64,000 nt of DNA from Ridgeia piscesae (lineage: Eukaryota; Annelida; Polychaeta; Sabellida; Siboglinidae): NCBI GenBank assembly GCA_025642075.2, contig JAODUO010000569.1:28501-92500 (forward strand), in the 5' to 3' direction. Shown piece after piece: positions 25,863-37,827 of this stretch. Numbering within the stretch: position 1 is the stretch's first letter; every line of letters begins with the position of its first letter. The position numbers and the translations under genes are program-made. The notes under the pieces were generated by a model that had not been told where the DNA came from, searched no databases, and saw only the letters and a program-made list of their open reading frames with translations.

Positions 25863-28800
25863 TTACCTTTTCTCCTTCTGAAGCTTGATTTGCCTCTCGA
25901 TTTGGGTAAAGAACACATTTGGTATTTTTCCACAATACGATCCTTGAACCGTGCTAAAGCGCTTCCGCATGTCACCGAGCAGCACGTCAAGGTCATCGCC
26001 AAATCGAAACTGAAAGTACAATTCGGCTTTCATGGATGGTCTCAAAGCACTCAGCAAAGTTCTATTAATTGACTAGGTTGTACATATTGTGGTTACAATG
26101 TTATTATCTTACAAGGTCTCATTCAACTAGTTGGCTTTTTACGGAACATTTTCATACTTGGTGGTTATTTTACATTCCATGTTGAGGCGGCACCACCATT
26201 AATCTGATCTCTATAAATCACGAGCCCCAATGTGAAGAGCCCCAATTTTACACCAAATAACATGCCCAGGTTTAGAATTCAGAATGCCAGCAAGTAGGCT
26301 AATGTGTTAATCACTACACTGTATCACTCTTAATTCCCGTGGCAGTGACTCATGAAAGGTGTCTTAGGACTCTGCTCACTTACTTGACCTCCAGTCAGTT
26401 AACATTAACATTGCACTGTGTAATATAAGCGTAAATTAACAAACTACTTATGTGTGTCTGCATGAAAACGTATGGATATAAAACCACAAGTAAATGAAGC
26501 ACAGCCATGCTCACATTTCTGACTGCCTCATAGATGGCTTTGAAGGCTGGCTGTTTGTCATTATGAAAAACAGCCCTGTTTCCATGCATCACCGACACGC
26601 CACGGTCCTCGGCCGGCTTGCAGTCGCTGCCGTACATACAGTGGTCTGGACGATAGTTCCAGTTACACGGGTAGACGTACAGCTTCTCTGTAACACAAGT
26701 TCCAATTACACGGGTATGTGTACAGCTTCTCTGTAACACAAGTTCCAGTTACAGGGGTAGACGTACAACTTCTCTGTAACACAAGTTCCAGTTACACGGA
26801 TACACGTACAGCTTCTATGTAACACAAGTTCCAATTACACGGGTAGACGTACAACTTCTCTGTAACACAAGTTCCAGTTACAGGGGTAGACGTACAACTT
26901 CTCTGTAACACAAGTTTCAGTTGCACAAGTAGACGTACAACGTTTTTGTAACACAAGTTCCAGTTACACGGGTACACATACAGCTTTTCTGTAACACAAG
27001 TTCCAGTTACACGGGTACACATACAGCAGGAAGTAGATTATGACAGCACTGACCTGGGTAGAAGTGGAAGTAGATTATGACAGCACTGACCTAGGTAGAA
27101 GTGGAAGTAGATAATGAGAGCACTGACCTCTGTAGAAAGGGCCATAAGTGGAAGTAGATAATGCCAGCACTGACCTCTGTAGAAAGGGCCATAAGTGGAA
27201 GTAGATAATGACAGCAAAGACCTCTGTAGAAAGGGCCATAAGTGGAAGTAGATAATGCCAGCACTGACCTCTGTAGAACGGTCATAAGTGGAAGTAGATA
27301 ATGCCAGCACTGACCTCTGTAGAATGGCCATAAGTGGAAGTAGACAATGACAGCAAAGACCTCTGTAGAAGGGCCATAAGTGGAAGTAGATAATGCCAGC
27401 ACTGACCTCTGTAGAAGGGCCATAAGTGGAAGTAGATAATGCCAGCACTGACCTCTGTAGAATGGCCATAAGTGGAAGTAGACAATGACAGCAAAGACCT
27501 CTGTAGAAGGGCCATAAGTGGAAGTAGATAATTCCTGACTGGAAGAACAATGAAAGTCGTACTCGACGGTAAAATGTCGAGAGAAATACCCGTTGATTCT
27601 GGCGTCCCACAAGGCACAGTCTTAGGCCCTTTGCTCTTCTTGTGTCACATAAATGACTTACCAACCTCTGTCAAATCTCAAGTCTGCCTCTTTGCAGACG
27701 ATTGCCTATTATACAGGAAAATACAGACATTCAATGACCATATTTTGCTACAGAAGGACTTAACGCAACTTGGGAAGTGGGCAAATACCTGGGGGATGAA
27801 TTTTAATACAAACAAATGTCACATCATAAGCATAAAAAATAAAACACAATTCTTCTATAGCCTAAACAGTGAAACTCTGGAATATGTAACTACCAACCCG
27901 TACCTTGGCATCACCATATCTAATGACTTAAAGTGGCACTCACACATTTCTACAATAACCAAAAAAGCAAATAGCACACTTGGCTTCCTAAGACGAAATA
28001 TACGCAGATGCCCCATTAACAGCAAACGGACGGCATACATTGCCCTTGTGCGCGCTGTCTTAGAATACGGAGCCATAGTGTGGGACCCATACCATCGGGG
28101 GGACATAGACAAATTAGAACAAATTCAACACCGTGCAGCTCGCTTCATCACTGGAGACTACCGCTCTAGACACCCAGGATCTGTCACAACCATGCTCACC
28201 AACCTTAAACTCGACACATTAGACAATAGACGACGCGACCAAAGACTAAAATTCATGTACAGAACTGTTAGAGGATCTATCCCAGCTCTCCCCACTGAAA
28301 CATTCTTCCGGCCCCCAAAAAAAAAGACACATTAAGCCTAAACACTTCCCCGACCATGTATCCTCAAATTTTGTCCAACAACTAACAACCAACAACACCA
28401 GATGTTTTATAGTACCCACAGCCCACACTGAACAATTTAAGAATTCATTTTTTGTAAAAACAATAGCCGACTGGAACCAACTAAACGAGTCGCAGGTCCA
28501 GGCTGAAACCATAACTGATTCCAGTCGCCTGACCTGCGGCTCAAACACTGAATAACATGCGCACACCCCCCCGTCGTATATAATAGCCAATATTGGTTTC
28601 TTTACGATGTATCCCATTCAGATTCAGACAGCACTGACCTGGGTAGAAATGGAAGAAGATGTTGATGAGGTCCTGGTCGCCCCAGGTGATATTAAACTGG
28701 TACTTCTTGAAGTAGGGCACGATGTGTTCCTTCCATTTGGCATCCCTCATCCTCGTCAGATTCATCAGCATCACGCCAGAGTTGACACCTTCACAACAAC

Positions 28801-29982
28801 AATAACAAATATTAATAACAAAACCACTGTTTCCAGGGTGCCATAAAAAGCCATAAACAAACTGACTACAACTGGGCATGATTTTCATAAAACTCCAGGT
28901 TCGCACACTTGATTGCCAAATTTGTGAAACTTGAAATGCTGATGTGAAATGCTGGTTCTATATTTTTATTTGATTAAATATCACTGATTAAACATTTTCT
29001 TCAATTTCTTCCAATCATCTGATCATTCTGTTGTAAAGGATGGTTATGTAACAAGTTATGTTAACTGAACTGTCATTGGTCAATAGCTGAAGGGTTCTAG
29101 TCAACGAGAATCCTCATCACAAATTTTGTGGCACACTACCTAACTTCCTTAGCATGACGTCTGCACGATTGTAAGTTTGTATTTAAGGCAATTACTGCAT
29201 CTCTAAAATAAACCACGGAAACAGTCACCACACTTCACATCATATCTCCACTATACATATAAACAGGTCATGTGATCAAAAAAGGTACTATTTTTAACGA
29301 TCAAAATGCACAAGAAATTCCTCGTGTCAAGCAGGGTTTAGTTACCGCCTACCGAGTTTTCCGTAGTAAGGATGCCGGGCGAAACGGTTGTACCAGCCGG
29401 CATTAGGAGACTCGTGTTCGGGGGTTAGTGCAGCAATCTGCGTTGAGTTGAATCTTTTGAAGAACTGCCAAACGTTTTCAATAGGTCGCATAAACAGGAT
29501 GTCGGTGTCTACATAGAGCACGCCACTCACATCCTTCAAGATGTACTGAAACATAAGTCGGTTGTAGCAATGAATAAATTCAAAGGATGTCTCGGCAAAT
29601 TTTACACAAGGGTTTTACTTCTAATTGTACCATTTTGCCAACATTCTCTATGTATTTCAATATTTACATAATCCTATATACACTATACAATTTAAAGTGC
29701 TTTTGAATGTCAGAAGTTTATAAATTTAGTTGTTGTGGTTAACTAAAACTTTCTTTCTATTATTTGCAATGTCTTTCAAAAACAAATCGTAATGTAAGTC
29801 TCTAAAGCACGAACAAATGTTTTTAAGAACTCCATTGCTGTAAATGGCACACACACATGGAATAAACTAGACCCAATAATAAGAAACTCAAACTCTCTCT
29901 GCCTTTAAGACGACATATATGCATCATGCTTTAACTAGAAAACAGTGAAGCACGATTCAATGAATACTTTTACTAAACGTTT

Positions 29983-30042
<60 letters not shown>

Positions 30043-33000
30043 GCTATTTATCTTGTTTTAAAATTTATCTATTTATTATTATTTTGTATTGAAATCTAAT
30101 TTGTTAAATATTTATTCAGTATATATTTATTTTTATTGTTATTCAATTTTTTTATTCACTATATTTTAATACATTACGCATTGTATAAGGTAGTCGATCA
30201 AAATGTTTAGTGCATGTATATTATGTTTTACAATCACGACCCTTAGGGAGATAAATGTACATTTTATAAGGTTATTGTGAATAAATAATGTTTATTATTG
30301 TTAAGAATTTTTTTTTTATTCAACATTGTTTTGAAGTCAGGCAACACCTGTCACCAGGTAACATATTAATAATTCAGCAAACAGAAATGGCTTGTCAATG
30401 CCGTCAAGTATCGGTTATTTATAGACATTCATCATCAGTACATCATGCAACTTTAATCAGCCAGCCATGAATATGTAACAACTGACTTGCAAAAATATAT
30501 TCGTGGGTATTGCGATTCTTTTTCTTCTTCACTGTTACCAACCAACTTCAACATTTCAAGATAATTATTGGTTTTAGGATGTACACATTACAGTAATGTA
30601 ACAACAACGGAAGCTATGTTGCAGCTAAAAGATTGATTTGTAAAAAGATACAAGGTTCTGATTCTATTGTGAATCAGACACAGTTTTCGGGCAGCAGCCC
30701 TAGTTCTGAAGCAGTCACGGCTGGGAGTTGACACTATGACCTCTGGTCATAGCCTCACGCAGAGACCCGTCCACCCGTCATTTGGACGGGCAAAATTTGA
30801 AAGTTGCGTTTTTGGACGGGCAGTTATTTGTCATGGACGGGTCCGCCAGACGGGCCGTCCATAACCGTCCATGTCAGATTTTTTGTGCGAGCTTGCCCGT
30901 CCATGCCATTTTACAATGTAATTGAAATCGCCAAAAAGTCAGTTACAGACAATGTATCAATCACTACAGTTTATTACTTGCGTCAATGACATTCTCTGTG
31001 TATTACAGAGAGTGTTTGTCTGGTTGTGGCAAGCTAGTCTTGGTAACTGATTGTATTATTTGAATTATGCATACAAGATTTTAGCAAAATGTTAATTTAG
31101 ATACACTTGTAATTCATTGAGACATATATTACAGAGACAAGGCAAGGCGTACATATTTTATAACGAAGTTGTCAAACTTGATGTCATCACCAAGAAGCCA
31201 CGGTTGGGGTTGACTGGCAGTGAAAGGCGACGCGACAATATGAAGCCACTTGCCCTGCAAGGGAGGCTAGACGCTCTTTCATATAGGCGCTACCTAAATT
31301 TCGTCATATGGGTCAAACAAACGTCGCTGATTTGATAACTACCATCACGACAAATTTACGTTTATCACGTGATTTTATTTAAGAGATGCATTCGTCAATA
31401 CGCCAGTCATTTTGTATGAGTTTATCAAACAAGTTGCGTCGCACTATGAACTTTTTAATCACCGGTAACAAAGATTAGTATTACCACGTGGACATACATA
31501 GAAGGGATCGACACCAGTTCGTCTAGATGTCTACTGACATAACTATACGGAATACCAACGACTTCTTCTGTGTCAGCGATCACGCAAGAAAAGGTATGTT
31601 TATAGCATTCATTTATTTGTGTGGGTTGCGATTTACAGCACAGTTTGTATTTGAAATAAATATGTGGGTCGGGATCGTCGTGGTGGTAAGATAAATTGGG
31701 AAATATTTTGTTGATGTTGACGTGCGTTTTTTAGTTAAAATCCACCTATATCAGGTTTCTTACTTTAAGAAAACCAAAATGTATAACAAAATAATAATGT
31801 CTGGTGAAATTGATTATTATTTAGGTTTATTGATTCAGTTTAATCAGAAATAAATATGTGGGTAGGGATCGTCGTGGTCTTAAGATCAAATTGAGAAATA
31901 ATTTGTTAATGTTGACATGTATAGTTTCAGTTAAAATCTCCTTATATCAGTTTTATTTGGATGCCATCCGCCTTTAAGAAAACAAAAATTGATAACAAAA
32001 TAATAGTGTCTGATGAAATTGATTATTATTTTGGTTTATTGGGTCAGTTTAATCATAATTCAACATGTCACCGCATCCCTACAATGGCTACATGTGTAGA
32101 AGGTCAAAGTTCGAGGTTTGGTTCATTTATGTATTTATAGATCATTTAGAAAATCCATTCATACCGGTTCACTTTAATGCCATCCGCACTTTAAAAAGCC
32201 AAAATGGATAAGATACTAACATGTTCTGATGAAACTGATGGTTATTTTCTGTTCTAGTTATAGCATTTAATCAGAAATTTAAAAAAATGCAAAGCAATCA
32301 GCGTAGCAATCGCTGTACGAGACATTGACATGTACGAATCACTCAGTCACTTAAGCATCCTAGTTTGTGAAGAACCTAGTTTGTGAAGAATGATAATATA
32401 TTTGAATCTTTGTAAATTAATGGAATATAGAATATGTTCCATTAATCAACATTTAATATGTTTTCTTGGGCGCCGTCCCTGAAATTTGTTGGTGATTCCT
32501 TTTACGAGGGCAGCATTGCGCAATCGCCTCACGCGGCAGACCAGCTCTGCTGTAAACAGCGGTAGTCGGGTAAGAATCTAGGTCAATGATGCCTAATAAT
32601 TTCAGTTCGCGGCAGTTAAAATGGGGCAATTGTTGTCCCAAGTACGTGGGAAAACATCGCTGTGGCTTTCAATCAATTGCAATAAATGTAACTACTTCAA
32701 AGACAAAGTCATCATTGCGACGCCTTGGTTTTCAGACTCTGGTAATAAACAGACTCCCATTTGCAGACCACCTTCGATGCCACCTGTTGACAGTGTTATT
32801 ATTGGGTGGAAGGATTTAACTGACTTTATTGACAGGCACATTAGAACAATGTTCCAGTTAGGTCTTCTGCGCTTCCCTGGTACTGGAAGGTCAACTTTCT
32901 GAGCAATTCAGTTGTACTAAATATAGGCCAGACAGTACACAAGGAAAGAATAGAACAACGATGGGTAACATGGGATCATTCAGTGTCACTAATGCCTCAT

Positions 33001-36000
33001 TGGGCAGCCAAGAATTTATATAAAGATATAATTATTATCAATAATTTGTTACAAATAACAACAAATTGGTTAAAACATACACGTTATTGTACAAATAAAT
33101 CCATAACTGCTGCATTATTCTTCAGAAATGCGTTTATTGTAAGTAAATCTTGATTGTTTTAAATAATGAATGTCTTGTACTTTTATAAGTTTTTTAAACA
33201 ATGTGTTTGAACTTTTACAATCAAATGGCATGTGAATCACCTTAATGCAAAACGTATAAGCTGGTAAAATATCTTATTTTTAACAGAGATCTGCTGTTTC
33301 TCCATCATTGCTGTGGATGCAGAGGCAGGAACCAAATCAGAAGCAAACACCACACACTGACTTCACCACCAGTCATCTCGGCCAACACATCAGCTTCAGC
33401 TACTTCAAGATTCCAGCTAAGGACTTCCATTTCTCTGTGGCAATTGATATTTTCATAGAACACAACACAGTGCAATCCTGCAAAATCTGCCATTATTTAA
33501 TGATACAATAACTGACTATTTTAATTATATCTCAGCTGTCTGTAAGTGATTGTAATTGTATGACTTCAATTTTCATTGTTTGGTTGTTGAACTATATTGT
33601 AAAAGTTCTTATATGTCAATAAATGTACATAGTTTAATTATGCTTGTATTGTTATATTACATTTTTAATCACATGTGAGAGTGTGCATTAATATATGCCT
33701 AGCCTTGCTTTATGTTCAATCATCCTTTATAACATGCCGATTGCAGAGATGTGTTGATCGTGTGTCGATCGAGTGTCGATCGCGCTTCGTAGTAAGTTGA
33801 ATAAAATTTGGACAGGCAAAAATTTGATCCTGGGTGAGGGCCTGCCTCTGGTAGTGCAAATAAAACTATTTCTTACAGACTGATTAGGACGTGAAACTGA
33901 AGGAGAAAACAGTGTGTGTTGGAGTGAGGTCACACTCACCGGCAAGAAGAGACGTTGTGAGGCGCAGAGTTTGAACAGTTTCTTCCACTTCTGTACATCC
34001 TCTCCTGGTGGGAACTGTATCTCGTGAAGTGAATATGTAAACTTTCTGCGTGCCCACAAAGGCCAGGCATCCAGCTACAAAGAGTGTCAAACTGTTCTGA
34101 TAACAACATAATCACTTCAAAACGTTGTATTCTACCACAGTGTTTTAGGGTATTAAATATTTCAGTCATTGCACGGAAAGCATTTTGTGGTAGCACTGAA
34201 CACTCTCCTCAAGAACATGAGTCATACTTTTCATTACAATTGTTACATAATTGTTTTGGGTGTCTAATGCCCTGTTTCAAAATTCATATCTTCTGAAAAA
34301 GTTAAATCCTTTTTCAATGAACCAATTAAATTTTTCTAAAATGCATTTCCGCCCCTCAAACAAACATTTAAAAATAATTTCTTAGCTAACAAACTGTGCA
34401 TGTTTTTGAACTTAGGCCCTCATGGACAACCAGAAAATGAACAAGAGTCCATTTTTGTTGCACAGGCAGTTTTCTTATGGTTGTGCTTTATCGAATAAGA
34501 CCATTATACTGAGCACTCACAGGAATAAGCAAAATATACAATCCATTCATCATATGAAAATTATGTTAACTGTTAAGTATAAAACGCTGAATTAGCATAA
34601 AACCAAGCTCTGCGCAAACACTTGCCTGGGTCTTAAACTGTGGGCGTAGTCCATCATCAGCAAATATGTGGACATGCAGTTTAGCTTGGGTAAGTAAGAC
34701 TGCCGACTTGATCATGATCTGGGGTTCTTCCAAGCGCTCACCACACGCAACAACAGCCAAGTGAATGGTCTCTTCGATGTCATTCACTGGTGCCTCGACA
34801 CTGTCATCAATATTACAATGATAGGGTCAAGTATATGAACTGCTTAAAAATATAAAGTATTACAACTGTGATTGTGAAACTGTTTTATGGTGTTATAATA
34901 TGCTGCATAATATATAGCAGTCCTATGTTTATTCTAATTTATAATTATGCAGATGAGTGATCTCTCAAACCTATTTTAAAATATTAACGTATAAAGTATG
35001 TTTAAATAGAAAATTTTCCCGGTTAAAAAAACATACCGAGTTGTCTTCTTATCACTTCCAGCTTCTTCCTTCTGTTTAGCCTGGGCTGCTGTGTCAACTT
35101 CTTTTGCCTTCTTCTGACGTTCGGCTTCTTCCTTCTTCTTTGCCTGGGCTGCTGTGTCAACTTCTTTTGCCTTCTTCTGACGTTCGGTTTCTTCCTTCTT
35201 CTTTGCCTGGGCTGCTGTGTCAACTTCTTTTGCCTTCTTCTGACGTTCGGTTTCTTCCTTCTTCTTTGCCTGGGCTGCTGTGTCAACTTCTTTTGCCTTC
35301 TTCTGACGTTCGGCTTCTTCCTTCTTCTTTGCCTGGGCTGCTGCTTCAGCTTCTTTTGCCTTCTTCTGACGTTCGGTTTCTTCCTTCCTCTTTGCCTGGG
35401 CTGCTGCTTCAGCTTCTTTTGCCTTCTTCTGACGTTCGGTTTCTTCCTTCTTCTTTGCCTGGGCTGCTATGTCAACTTCTTTTGCCTTCTTCTGACGTTC
35501 GGTTTCTTCCTTCTTCTTTGCCTGGGCTGCTACTTCAGCTTCTCTGGCTTTCTTCTGACGTTCGGCTTCTTCCTTCTTCTTTGCCAGGGCTGCTGCTTCA
35601 GCTTCTTTTGCCTTCTTTTGACGTTCGGCTTCTTCCTTCTTCTTTGCCTGGGCTGCTGCTTCAGCTTCTTTTGCCTTCTTTTGACGTTCGGCTTCTTCCT
35701 TCTTCTTTGCCTGGGCTGCTGCTTCAGCTTCTTTTGCCTTCTTTTGACGTTCGGCTTCTTCCTTCTTCTTTGCCTGGGCTGCTGCTTCAGCTTCTTTTGC
35801 CTTCTTTTGACGTTCGGCTTCTTCCTTCTTCTTTGCCAGGGCTGCTGCTTCAGCTTCTTTTGCCTTCTTCTGACGTTCGGCTTCTTCCTTCTTCTTTGCC
35901 GGGCTGCTACTTCAGCTTCTTTGCCTTCTTCTGACGTTTGGCTTCTTCCTTCTTCTTTGCCAGGGCTGCTGCTTCAGCTTCTTTTGCCTTCTTCACTTGG

Positions 36001-36389
36001 TTTTTCCTTCCTCTTTCCAGGCGTCCAGCTTCTTTTGCCTTCTTCTGACGTTTGGTTTCTTCCTTCCTCTTTGCCAGGGCTGCTGCTTCAGCTTCTTTTG
36101 CCTTCTTCTGATGTTCTACTTCTTCCTTCTGTGTCACCTGATCTGAGGCTTTTGCTGTTTCTTGTATTCCCATTTGGAATCCACTTGGTTTGTTATCCCG
36201 TTTCGTAGCTACATCTTCCGAGAGAGCAGCCTCTTTGTTGAAAACATGATCTCCAATCAAAGGAGTCTCTTCAGGACGTGTACTTTTATCAAACACATAA
36301 AACAGCATGATCGATGTCACTGCTACGATAGTCACGCCTAATGTATATAATGCTTGCATTTTCTTGGCTTTTAGTATCCTATAATTCAT
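25863..36389 (-). CDS. Glucoside xylosyltransferase, tandem copy B, with long coiled-coil stem and a frame break
   Basis: Minus-strand exons: 36389-35037, 34800-34626, 34074-33940, 29545-29353, 28788-28639, 26687-26515 and 26009-25863 (stop). The start [18 protein letters not shown] precedes a hydrophobic signal anchor (about residues 12-34), as in type II Golgi enzymes. An in-frame ATG at 36566 is possible but less likely. A stem of about seventeen 21-residue Lys/Glu/Ala repeats follows. The catalytic part has [49 protein letters not shown] (DxD), [49 protein letters not shown] and [16 protein letters not shown], the GXYLT1/2 signature for xylosylating O-glucose on EGF repeats. The frame breaks near 35900-35925 (two 1-nt losses, TAG at 35907). 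Exon 1 is 1353 nt where phase demands 1355, so an assembly error or a recent lesion is plausible. The intron after 34626 starts GCAAGT (GC-AG type). Confidence 0.85.
26688..27029. repeat. 43-bp minisatellite derived from a GXYLT 3' splice site, about 8 copies
   Basis: On the minus strand each unit is TTGTGTTACAG followed by AGAAGCTGTACGTCTACCCG and TGTAACTGGAAC, i.e. the last 11 intron bases plus the first 32 bases of the 26687-26515 exon. Units are imperfect (GTACAC, GTTGTAC variants). Each presents a potential acceptor. Confidence 0.92.
27034..27529. repeat. About 46-bp minisatellite derived from a GXYLT 5' splice site, about 11 copies
   Basis: On the minus strand the units contain ATTATCTACTTCCACTT...CTACAGAGGTCAGTGCTG, matching the end of the 28788-28639 exon (ATCTTCTTCCATTTCTACCC then AG|GTCAGTGCTG). 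The leftmost units (near 27051) keep CTACCCAGGTCAGTGC exactly. Later units carry an extra TATGGCCCTTT insert. Confidence 0.88.
27530..28605 (+). mobile_element. 5'-truncated non-LTR retrotransposon (LINE), RT C-terminal half
   Basis: The open frame from 27535 to 28335 encodes [28 protein letters not shown], the catalytic LFADDCLLY box, [22 protein letters not shown], and a C-terminal [13 protein letters not shown] region. These are hallmarks of CR1/Jockey-like LINE reverse transcriptases. The frame shifts at an A9 run near 28317-28325 and the ORF continues ([22 protein letters not shown]) to about 28550. The element lies antisense in a GXYLT copy B intron and abuts the donor-derived minisatellite. 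It has no N-terminal endonuclease, so it cannot be autonomous. Confidence 0.88.
29985..30038. repeat. (TA)n microsatellite
   Basis: Pure TA repeat in the large GXYLT copy B intron (29546-33939). Confidence 0.97.
30765..30905. repeat. GACGGG-rich palindromic element
   Basis: Repeated GGACGGGCA/GCCCGTCC motifs on both strands over about 140 bp, able to fold back on itself. It is probably part of a small repeat family. No coding potential or ends could be defined. Confidence 0.5.
31655..32060. repeat. About 195-bp direct repeat, two copies plus a partial third
   Basis: The block starting AAATAAATATGTGGGTCGGG at 31655 recurs at 31849 with GGGTAGGGATCGTCGTGGT, and both end GGTTTATTGRKTCAGTTTAA. 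A weaker third piece occurs at about 32150-32275 (TGATGAAACTGATGGTTATT). It lies within a GXYLT copy B intron. Confidence 0.8.
32061..33939. other. Remainder of the large GXYLT copy B intron
   Basis: Mostly AT-rich. Short open frames near 32453-32902 and 33305-33511 show no family resemblance that could be recognised and are left uncalled. Confidence 0.4.
35060..36130 (-). repeat. 63-bp coding minisatellite (21-residue coiled-coil repeat), about 17 copies
   Basis: In-frame repeat inside GXYLT copy B exon 1. The unit protein is about [21 protein letters not shown], with variants [16 protein letters not shown] and a shorter degenerate unit near 36000. The alternating acidic/basic/Ala pattern predicts a long charged helix or coiled coil in the luminal stem. 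The opposite strand is also open but is only a shadow. Confidence 0.93.
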
Positions 36390-37800
36390 ATTCTTTCCAT
36401 TCCACACAATAAAATGTTTCTGAAGTCGTGAGCTACCAAACCTTGACCTGCAGTTGACTTGGTTTTTAAGTTTTTCGACACGTTGAGTTGACAAAAACCC
36501 TCCTGATTGATGAACGCGGTCGACTGCACACGCTGCCGACAGTGTCAGTCTCAGTGACGGTGACACTGTTCGGGGATCGTTAAAATTCAGTTGTTTACCG
36601 GAATGCGATCCTGTGCAGCCATAAATAATGTAGCAAAGTCAGTGAGTAAAGATGCACGTCATCGAGTCATTGTTTGTAAAATCTAAATGCATGTACTGCT
36701 ACTACAGTACAGTAATAAATCACACAGTAATGTCACCGGTACTACCACACGTCACTAGATCGGCCATGACACCGGTCTCGCCATCTAGCGAACGAATAGC
36801 GGAGTGGTGCCACATAGCGGATACTATATTATTAAACGAAACAAAATCTTGGCGTCCTATATTATATTTTGTGCCGTTTAAAAAAACATGGACAATGTTG
36901 TCCGTCAGATATCTATATACACAATCGGCAATACCTAATGCGTCTAATCTGTGCAATGAAATTTTGTTTTGAGTGATGTAGTTTCGAAAACAGATCACCA
37001 AAATCCAGATCTCGAAAAAGACGCATGCCTGCTTTTTATTTTGAATTTTAGATTGTCTTACAAAAATGCAAACCGTGCGTCCTATGACCTATTGTCATGA
37101 TTGATTGTGTAAATCGCTCCATCAGTGCATGTCTATCATACTGTCAGACTCTGTTAGTGAATTAGTGCAAGTTTCAACAATGTATGAAAACAGGCAAATC
37201 CCAAGGCCGTGAGAATACATGATAATGTTCCGGTCGTGAAAAAAATAAATAGCAAACTATAATATAGTACTTAACTACATACCATGTCCACCACCTGTGT
37301 ATCACAAACTCCTTTTTCCAGACAAAGCCGCTGCACACGTTGACAGTGTCATGGAAGTATCCAAGATCCAAGCACCAGCTTGATCTTATCATTACGAAAA
37401 GGATCCACAGCAAAAGCATCTTTCTCAGATAGTGGCACTGTCAGTGCGTTTAGTCTCTCACACATGTAGCCTCGACTACGCAGGCTCCGTGAGGTGGCAG
37501 TACTTAATATATATATTGGGTATTTTATAGATATGTTATCAGCTAAACATTAATTAATATTATACACATAAGCCTGTGAATTAATCCAAAGCAATGACGG
37601 CTGACGGCTTCGATCAGTGACACCAAAGTTATACACAAGCCGATGATGATAGGGTTACATGTATAACTATAAGGCAAGCAAAGCATATGTGTCACCAGGC
37701 TATCTTCTCGGCGAAGCTATGCAGCCGAGAGAGAGACTATCGCGCACATGTACATTGTGCAGACTGTGACACCAACCTCTCCCTAAGCCTATCCTGCAAC
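36390..37800. other. 5' flank of GXYLT copy B
   Basis: Contains the upstream leader and probable promoter of copy B. No other gene is supported. Confidence 0.4.
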
Positions 37801-37827
37801 GTTAGCGTTCAAATGCCAACCAAAGAT

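Noticed and set aside
31117..32902. Open frames of 62-93 aa in the large GXYLT copy B intron as nested genes
   Set aside because: Short, no recognised domain, no splice or codon evidence.
35104..35934. 276-aa plus-strand frame ([17 protein letters not shown] repeats)
   Set aside because: Shadow of the minus-strand 21-residue coiled-coil repeat in GXYLT copy B exon 1, which has the right phase, signal anchor and downstream catalytic exons.
36390..36566. N-terminal extension of GXYLT copy B starting at 36566
   Set aside because: In frame, but it would place about 59 residues before the signal anchor; the ATG at 36389 gives a normal short cytoplasmic tail. Not excluded.
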